Source of the DNA: Meghimatium bilineatum | Taxonomy: Eukaryota; Mollusca; Gastropoda; Stylommatophora; Philomycidae | NCBI GenBank assembly: GCA_034231615.1 | Contig: CM067311.1 | Span: forward strand, 26,998,015-27,062,014 | Direction: 5' to 3' | Length of the DNA stretch: 64,000 nucleotides | The notes under the pieces: generated by a model | Told to the model about the DNA's origin: nothing | Seen by the model: only the letters and a program-made list of their open reading frames with translations | Databases searched by the model: none | Program-made: the position numbers and the translations under genes | Shown: positions 57,545 through 64,000 of the stretch, piece by piece | How the letters are laid out: each line of letters opens with the position of its first letter | How positions within the stretch are numbered: the stretch's first letter is position 1

Positions 57545-58345
57545 AAATGTATCTAGTTTTTATCATTAGAAATATATTTTTTTGATTTTCAAACTGTTCA
57601 ACACATCTCATAAATGTATCCACCGGTAGTTTATCATTATAAATATTTTTTTTGATTTTCAAACTTTTCAACACATTTCATAAGTGTATTTAGTTTATCA
57701 ATAGAAATTAATTTTTCGATTTTCTTTTTGAAATTTCTCAACACATTTCATAAATGTATCTAGTTTTTATCATTAGAAATATATTGCTTTGATTTTGAAA
57801 CTATTCAAAACATTTCATAAATGTATCTAGTTTATCATTAGAAATATATTTTTTTTATTTTCAAACTTTTCAACATATCTCATAAATGTATCTACTGGTA
57901 GTTTATCATTAGAAATATATATTTTTATTTTCTCTTTCAATCTTTTCAACACATCTCATAAATGTATCTACCGGTACATTATCACTAGAAATATCTGTTC
58001 ATTTTCTTTTTCAAACATTTCAAAACATTTCATAAATGTATATAGGTTATCACTAGAAATATATGTTTTGATTTTCTTTTTCAAACTTTTCAACACATCT
58101 CATAAATGTATCTAGTTTATTATAAAAAAATTATTTTTTTGATTTTCAAACTGTTCATCACATCTCATAAATGTATCTACTGGTAGATTATCACTAGAAA
58201 TATATCTTTTCATTTTCTTTTTCAAACTTTTCAACACATTTCATAAATGTATCTAATTTATCATTAGAAAAATATTTCTTTGATTTTGAAACTTTTCAAT
58301 ACATTTCAGCAATGTATCTAGTTTATCATTAGAAATATATTTTTT
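57545..58345. repeat. right-hand zone, diverse monomers, first copy of the 5393-bp repeat
   Basis: From about 57600 the monomers are more varied: GTATCCACCGG (57616), ATATTGCTTTG, GGTACATTATC, and CAGCAATG near 58310. The same succession returns from about 62993 at a constant 5393 bp (for example ATCCACCGG at 57618 and 63011). A 60-codon frame at 58253 recurs at 63646 for that reason. Confidence 0.8.
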
Positions 58346-60436
58346 ATTTTCTTTTTCAAACTTTTCAACACATCTCATAAATGTATCTAGTTTATCACTA
58401 GAAATATTTTTTTTTATTTTCAAACTTTTCAACACATTTCATAAGTGTATATAGTTTATCAATAGAAATTAATTTTTCGATTTTCTTTTTCAAACCTTTC
58501 AACATATTTCATAAATGTATCTAGTTTATCACTAGAAATATTTTTTTTTATTTTCTTTTCCAAACTTTTCAACACATTTCATAAATGTATCTTGTTTATT
58601 ATTAGAAATATATTTTTTATTTTCTTTTTCAAACATTTCAACACATCTCATAAATGTATCTAGTTTATCATTAGAAATATATTTTTTTGATTTTCAAACT
58701 GTTCAACACATCTCATAAATGTATCTACCGGTAGTTTATTATTAGAAATATATTTTTTGATTTTCTTTTTCAAACTTTTCAACACATCTCATAAATGTAT
58801 CTACTGTTAGTTTATCATAAGAAATAAAAAAATTTCTTTTCTTTTTCAAAATTTTCAAAACCTCATAAATGTATCTAGCGGTAGTTTATCATTAGAAATA
58901 TATTTTTTTATTTTCTTTTTCAATCTTTTCAAAATATCTCATAAATGTATCTACTGGTAGATTATCACTAGAAATATATCTTTTCATTTTCTTTTTCAAA
59001 CTTTTCAACACATCTCATAAATGTATCTACAGGTAGTTTATAATTAGAAATAAATTTTTTTATATTTTATTTTTCAAACTTTTCAACACATCTCATAAAT
59101 GTATCTACCAGTAGAGTCTCACTAGAAATATATCTTCTCATTTTCTTTTTCAAACTTTTCAACACATTTCATAAATGTATCTAATTTATCATTAGGAAAA
59201 TATTTCTTTGATTTTAAAACTTTTCAACACATTTCATAAATGTATCTAGTTTATCATTAGAAATATTTTTTTGGATTTTCAAACTTTTCAACACATCTCA
59301 TAAATGTATCTACCGGTAGTTTATTATTAGAAATATATTTTTTGATTTTCTTTTTCAAACTTTTCAACACATCTCATAAATGTATCTACTGGTAGTTTAT
59401 CATAAGAAATAAAAAAATTTCTTTTCTTTTTCAAAATTTTCAACACATCTCATAAATGTATCTACCGGTAGTTTATCATTAGATATATATTTTTTTATTT
59501 TCTTTTTCAATCTTTTCAAAATATCTCATAAATATATCTACTGGTAGATTATCACTAGAAATATATTTTTTGATTTTATTATTCAAACTTTTCAACACAT
59601 CTCATAAATGTATATAGTTTATCATTAGAAATATATTTTTTTATTTTCTTTTTCAAACCTTTCAACATATTTCATAAATGTATCTAGTTTATCACTAGAA
59701 ATATTTTTTTAAATTTTATTTTCCAAACTTATCAACACATTTCATAAATGTATCTTGTTTATTATTAGAAATATATATTTTATTTTCTTTTTGAAACATT
59801 TCAACACATCTCATAAATGTATCTAGTTTATCATTAGAAATATATTTTTTGATTTTCAAACTTTTCAACACATCTCATAAATGTATCTACCAGTAGAGTC
59901 TCACTAGAAATATATCTTCTCATTTTCTTTTTCAAACTTTTCAACACATTTCATAAATGTATCTAATTTATCATTAGGAAAATATTTCTTTGATTTTAAA
60001 ACTTTTCAACACATTTCATAAATGTATCTAGTTTATCATTAGAAATATATTTTTTGATTTTCAAACTTTCCAACACATTTCATAAGTGTATATAGTGTAT
60101 CAATAGAAATATATCTTTTCATTTTTTTTTCAAACTTTTCAATACATTTCAGCAATGTATCTAGTTTATCATTAGAAATATTTTTTTGGATTTTCAAACT
60201 TTTCAACACATCTCATAAATGTATCTACCGGTAGTTTATCATAAGATATATATTTTTTTATTTTCTTTTTCAATCTTTTCAAAATATCTCATAAATATAT
60301 CTACTGGTAGATTATCACTAGAAATATATTTTTTGATTTTATTATTCAAACTTTTCAACACATCTCATAAATGTATATAGTTTATCATTAGAAATATATT
60401 TTTTTATTTTCTTTTTCAAACCTTTCAACATATTTG
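58346..60436. repeat. 2091-bp tandem duplication, copy 1
   Basis: The CAGTAGAGTCTC monomer occurs at 59109 and 59891 here and at 61200 and 61982 in the next copy, both 2091 bp apart. The copy contains the AAATAAAAAAATTTC monomer twice (near 58825 and 59405). It ends in a chimeric monomer, CAACATATTTGATTTTC (near 60426), in which the core CATAAATGTATC part is missing. Confidence 0.85.
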
Positions 60437-62527
60437 ATTTTCTTTTTCAAACTTTTCAACACATCTCATAAATGTATCTAGTTTATCACTAGAAATATTT
60501 TTTTTTATTTTCAAACTTTTCAACACATTTCATAAGTGTATATAGTTTATCAATAGAAATTAATTTTTCGATTTTCTTTTTCAAACCTTTCAACATATTT
60601 CATAAATGTATCTAGTTTATCACTAGAAATATTTTTTTTTATTTTCTTTTCCAAACTTTTCAACACATTTCATAAATGTATCTTGTTTATTATTAGAAAT
60701 ATATTTTTTATTTTCTTTTTCAAACATTTCAACACATCTCATAAATGTATCTAGTTTATCATTAGAAATATATTTTTTTGATTTTCAAACTGTTCAACAC
60801 ATCTCATAAATGTATCTACCGGTAGTTTATTATTAGAAATATATTTTTTGATTTTCTTTTTCAAACTTTTCAACACATCTCATAAATGTATCTACTGTTA
60901 GTTTATCATAAGAAATAAAAAAATTTCTTTTCTTTTTCAAAATTTTCAAAACCTCATAAATGTATCTAGCGGTAGTTTATCATTAGAAATATATTTTTTT
61001 ATTTTCTTTTTCAATCTTTTCAAAATATCTCATAAATGTATCTACTGGTAGATTATCACTAGAAATATATCTTTTCATTTTCTTTTTCAAACTTTTCAAC
61101 ACATCTCATAAATGTATCTACAGGTAGTTTATAATTAGAAATAAATTTTTTTATATTTTATTTTTCAAACTTTTCAACACATCTCATAAATGTATCTACC
61201 AGTAGAGTCTCACTAGAAATATATCTTCTCATTTTCTTTTTCAAACTTTTCAACACATTTCATAAATGTATCTAATTTATCATTAGGAAAATATTTCTTT
61301 GATTTTAAAACTTTTCAACACATTTCATAAATGTATCTAGTTTATCATTAGAAATATTTTTTTGGATTTTCAAACTTTTCAACACATCTCATAAATGTAT
61401 CTACCGGTAGTTTATTATTAGAAATATATTTTTTGATTTTCTTTTTCAAACTTTTCAACACATCTCATAAATGTATCTACTGGTAGTTTATCATAAGAAA
61501 TAAAAAAATTTCTTTTCTTTTTCAAAATTTTCAACACATCTCATAAATGTATCTACCGGTAGTTTATCATTAGATATATATTTTTTTATTTTCTTTTTCA
61601 ATCTTTTCAAAATATCTCATAAATATATCTACTGGTAGATTATCACTAGAAATATATTTTTTGATTTTATTATTCAAACTTTTCAACACATCTCATAAAT
61701 GTATATAGTTTATCATTAGAAATATATTTTTTTATTTTCTTTTTCAAACCTTTCAACATATTTCATAAATGTATCTAGTTTATCACTAGAAATATTTTTT
61801 TAAATTTTATTTTCCAAACTTATCAACACATTTCATAAATGTATCTTGTTTATTATTAGAAATATATATTTTATTTTCTTTTTGAAACATTTCAACACAT
61901 CTCATAAATGTATCTAGTTTATCATTAGAAATATATTTTTTGATTTTCAAACTTTTCAACACATCTCATAAATGTATCTACCAGTAGAGTCTCACTAGAA
62001 ATATATCTTCTCATTTTCTTTTTCAAACTTTTCAACACATTTCATAAATGTATCTAATTTATCATTAGGAAAATATTTCTTTGATTTTAAAACTTTTCAA
62101 CACATTTCATAAATGTATCTAGTTTATCATTAGAAATATATTTTTTGATTTTCAAACTTTCCAACACATTTCATAAGTGTATATAGTGTATCAATAGAAA
62201 TATATCTTTTCATTTTTTTTTCAAACTTTTCAATACATTTCAGCAATGTATCTAGTTTATCATTAGAAATATTTTTTTGGATTTTCAAACTTTTCAACAC
62301 ATCTCATAAATGTATCTACCGGTAGTTTATCATAAGATATATATTTTTTTATTTTCTTTTTCAATCTTTTCAAAATATCTCATAAATATATCTACTGGTA
62401 GATTATCACTAGAAATATATTTTTTGATTTTATTATTCAAACTTTTCAACACATCTCATAAATGTATATAGTTTATCATTAGAAATATATTTTTTTATTT
62501 TCTTTTTCAAACCTTTCAACATATTTG
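60437..62527. repeat. 2091-bp tandem duplication, copy 2
   Basis: It repeats the previous segment with very few differences and ends in the same chimeric CATATTTGATTTTC monomer (near 62520). After it, the order resumes at the CTACTGTTAG monomer rather than at the start of the unit, so a third copy is truncated at its beginning. Confidence 0.85.
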
Positions 62528-62992
62528 ATTTTCTTTTTCAAACTTTTCAACACATCTCATAAATGTATCTACTGTTAGTTTATCATAAGAAATAAAAAAA
62601 TTTCTTTTCTTTTTCAAAATTTTTAACACCTCATAAATGTATCTAGCGGTAGTTTATCATTAGAAATATATTTTTATATTTTCTTTTTCAATCTTTTCAA
62701 AATATCTCATAAATGTATCTACTGGTGGATTATCACTAGAAATATATCTTTTCATTTTCTTTTTCAAACTTTTCAACACATTTCATAAATGTATCTAGTT
62801 TATCATTAGAAATATTTTTTTTATTTTCTTGTTCAAACTGTTCAACACATCTCATAAATGTATCTACCGGTAGTTTATCATTAGAAATATATTTTTATAT
62901 TTTCTTTTTCACTTTTCAACACATCTCATAAATGTATCTACCGGTAGTTTATAATTAGAAATATATTTTTTATTTTCTTTTTCAAACTTTTC
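62528..62992. repeat. truncated third copy and linker monomers
   Basis: It starts like 58757 and 60848 (CTACTGTTAG, then AAATAAAAAAATTTC) and follows for a few monomers. It then switches near 62770 to monomers with TTCTTGTTCAAACTG and a shortened CTTTTTCACTTTTC spacer. A CTACTGGTGG variant near 62720 is a private change of the palindromic insertion. Confidence 0.65.
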
Positions 62993-64000
62993 AACACATC
63001 TCATAAATGTATCCACCGGTAGTTTATCATTATAAATATTTTTTTTGATTTTCAAACTTTTCAACACATTTCATAAGTGTATTTAGTTTATCAATAGAAA
63101 TTAATTTTTCGATTTTCTTTTTGAAATTTCTCAACACATTTCATAAATGTATCTAGTTTTTATCATTAGAAATATATTGCTTTGATTTTGAAACTATTCA
63201 AAACATTTCATAAATGTATCTAGTTTATCATTAGAAATATATTTTTTTTATTTTCAAACTTTTCAACATATCTCATAAATGTATCTACTGGTAGTTTATC
63301 ATTAGAAATATATATTTTTATTTTCTCTTTCAATCTTTTCAACACATCTCATAAATGTATCTACCGGTACATTATCACTAGAAATATCTGTTCATTTTCT
63401 TTTTCAAACATTTCAAAACATTTCATAAATGTATATAGGTTATCACTAGAAATATATGTTTTGATTTTCTTTTTCAAACTTTTCAACACATCTCATAAAT
63501 GTATCTAGTTTATTATAAAAAAATTATTTTTTTGATTTTCAAACTGTTCATCACATCTCATAAATGTATCTACTGGTAGATTATCACTAGAAATATATCT
63601 TTTCATTTTCTTTTTCAAACTTTTCAACACATTTCATAAATGTATCTAATTTATCATTAGAAAAATATTTCTTTGATTTTGAAACTTTTCAATACATTTC
63701 AGCAATGTATCTAGTTTATCATTAGAAATATATTTTTTATTTTCTTTTTCAAACTTTTCAACACATCTCATAAATGTATCTAGTTTATCACTAGAAATAT
63801 TTTTTTTTATTTTCAAACTTTTCAACACATTTCATAAGTGTATATAGTTTATCAATAGAAATTAATTTTTCGATTTTCTTTTTCAAACCTTTCAACATAT
63901 TTCATAAATGTATCTAGTTTATCACTAGAAATATTTTTTTTTATTTTCTTTTCCAAACTTTTCAACACATTTAATAAATGTATCTTGTTTATTATTAGAA
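62993..64000. repeat. second copy of the 57600-58610 segment, cut by the window edge
   Basis: It is collinear with about 57600-58607 at 5393 bp. Near the edge TTTAATAAATG (63970) differs from TTTCATAAATG in the first copy. The array does not end here, so its right boundary and any unique N-terminal coding sequence of the supposed ancestral gene lie outside the window. Confidence 0.8.

Larger units (their letters stand above)
520..64000. repeat. giant A+T-rich tandem array of 65-77 bp monomers, open at the right edge
   Basis: Every stretch is a variant of one monomer with the core CATAAATGTATCTAGTTTAT, then AT(C)A(C/T)TAGAAATATAT, a T-rich spacer, and CTTTTCAACACAT. Measured spacings include 65 bp (2138 to 2203), 66 bp (15855 to 15921) and 70 bp (1661 to 1731); monomers carrying the CTACCGGTAG insertion are about 76 bp. 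The short class lacks a CTTTTT block before CAAAC. Orientation never inverts. Each monomer contains the perfect palindrome AAATATATTT wherever its T run is intact. Read on the minus strand, a unit encodes about 22-26 residues (core YISNDKLDTFMKCVEKF). Monomers are organised into higher-order repeats and segmental duplications listed separately. The array is best described as a satellite of possible coding origin. Confidence 0.95.

Noticed and set aside
520..64000. CRISPR array
   Set aside because: There are no unique spacers between constant repeats. The entire sequence is repeat, monomers of 65-77 bp abut directly, and no cas gene is present.
640..64000. CTACCGGTAG palindrome as an operator or restriction-linked regulatory site
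   Set aside because: It sits in hundreds of monomers with no promoter or gene beside it and varies freely. It is better explained as a monomer-class insertion that decays at its CpG.
520..64000. TTTCTAG on the minus strand as splice acceptors of tandem exons
   Set aside because: No polypyrimidine tract precedes it on that strand, no consistent donor follows within the monomer, and the motif is simply part of the ISS/ISN codons.
520..64000. Alpha satellite or another named centromeric satellite
   Set aside because: The monomer length (65-77 bp) and sequence match no satellite I know by name. Centromere function cannot be judged from sequence alone.
520..64000. TATA boxes, promoters, origins and terminators within the array
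   Set aside because: ATATAT and T-run motifs occur in every monomer as part of the repeat, so no individual site stands out.

Overview
The window is almost entirely one tandem-repeat array. From about position 520 to the right edge (64000) the sequence consists of roughly 900 head-to-tail copies of a short monomer, about 80% A+T. Only the first ~300 bases look like ordinary single-copy DNA of mixed composition. There is no recognisable complete gene, RNA gene, insertion sequence or CRISPR array. A 64 kb stretch without a standard gene, the satellite-like organisation, and CpG-decay variants at the only regular CpG of the monomer all suggest a eukaryote with cytosine methylation, for example an animal or plant nuclear genome. 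The species cannot be read from this sequence. No bacterial or viral hallmark gene is visible.

Monomers come in three length classes: about 65-66 bp, 69-72 bp and 75-77 bp. The long class differs by a 6-bp insertion that creates the 10-bp palindrome CTACCGGTAG. On the minus strand every monomer can be read as a roughly 22-26-residue peptide built around YIS(N/S)DKL(PV)DTFMKCVEKFEKE, with an amphipathic-helix pattern. Because most monomers are not a multiple of three long, the frame shifts at nearly every unit. The longest continuous frames are only 60-99 codons, and they recur only because the DNA blocks recur.

Layout. 1-299: single-copy flank, with one minus-strand frame running off the left edge (1-112). 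207-404: a 65-codon minus-strand frame that crosses from flank into the AT-rich zone. 418-585: a minus-strand frame in which one last repeat unit continues in its own frame into a unique lysine-rich tail and a stop codon, like the C-terminus of a repeat protein. About 520-860: diverged boundary monomers. About 861-31255: higher-order repeat (HOR) family 1, units up to 4.7 kb, several truncated or recombined. About 31256-35253: a 1999-bp tandem duplication. 33711-57544: HOR family 2, full unit 5654 bp, with internally deleted units of 2814, 3714, 2211 and 3787 bp. 57545-64000: the most varied zone, with a 2091-bp tandem duplication and a segment repeated at 5393 bp spacing. The array continues beyond the window.

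Interpretation. The array behaves like a satellite growing by unequal exchange at several scales. The terminal tail and the protein-like unit suggest that it arose inside, or at the 3' end of, a minus-strand gene for a helical repeat protein whose N-terminus would lie to the right of the window. Whether any of it is still translated is open. Frame breaks sit mostly in T homopolymers, where long-read assemblies err, but a shared GAA-to-TAA nonsense change cannot be explained that way and favours decay.
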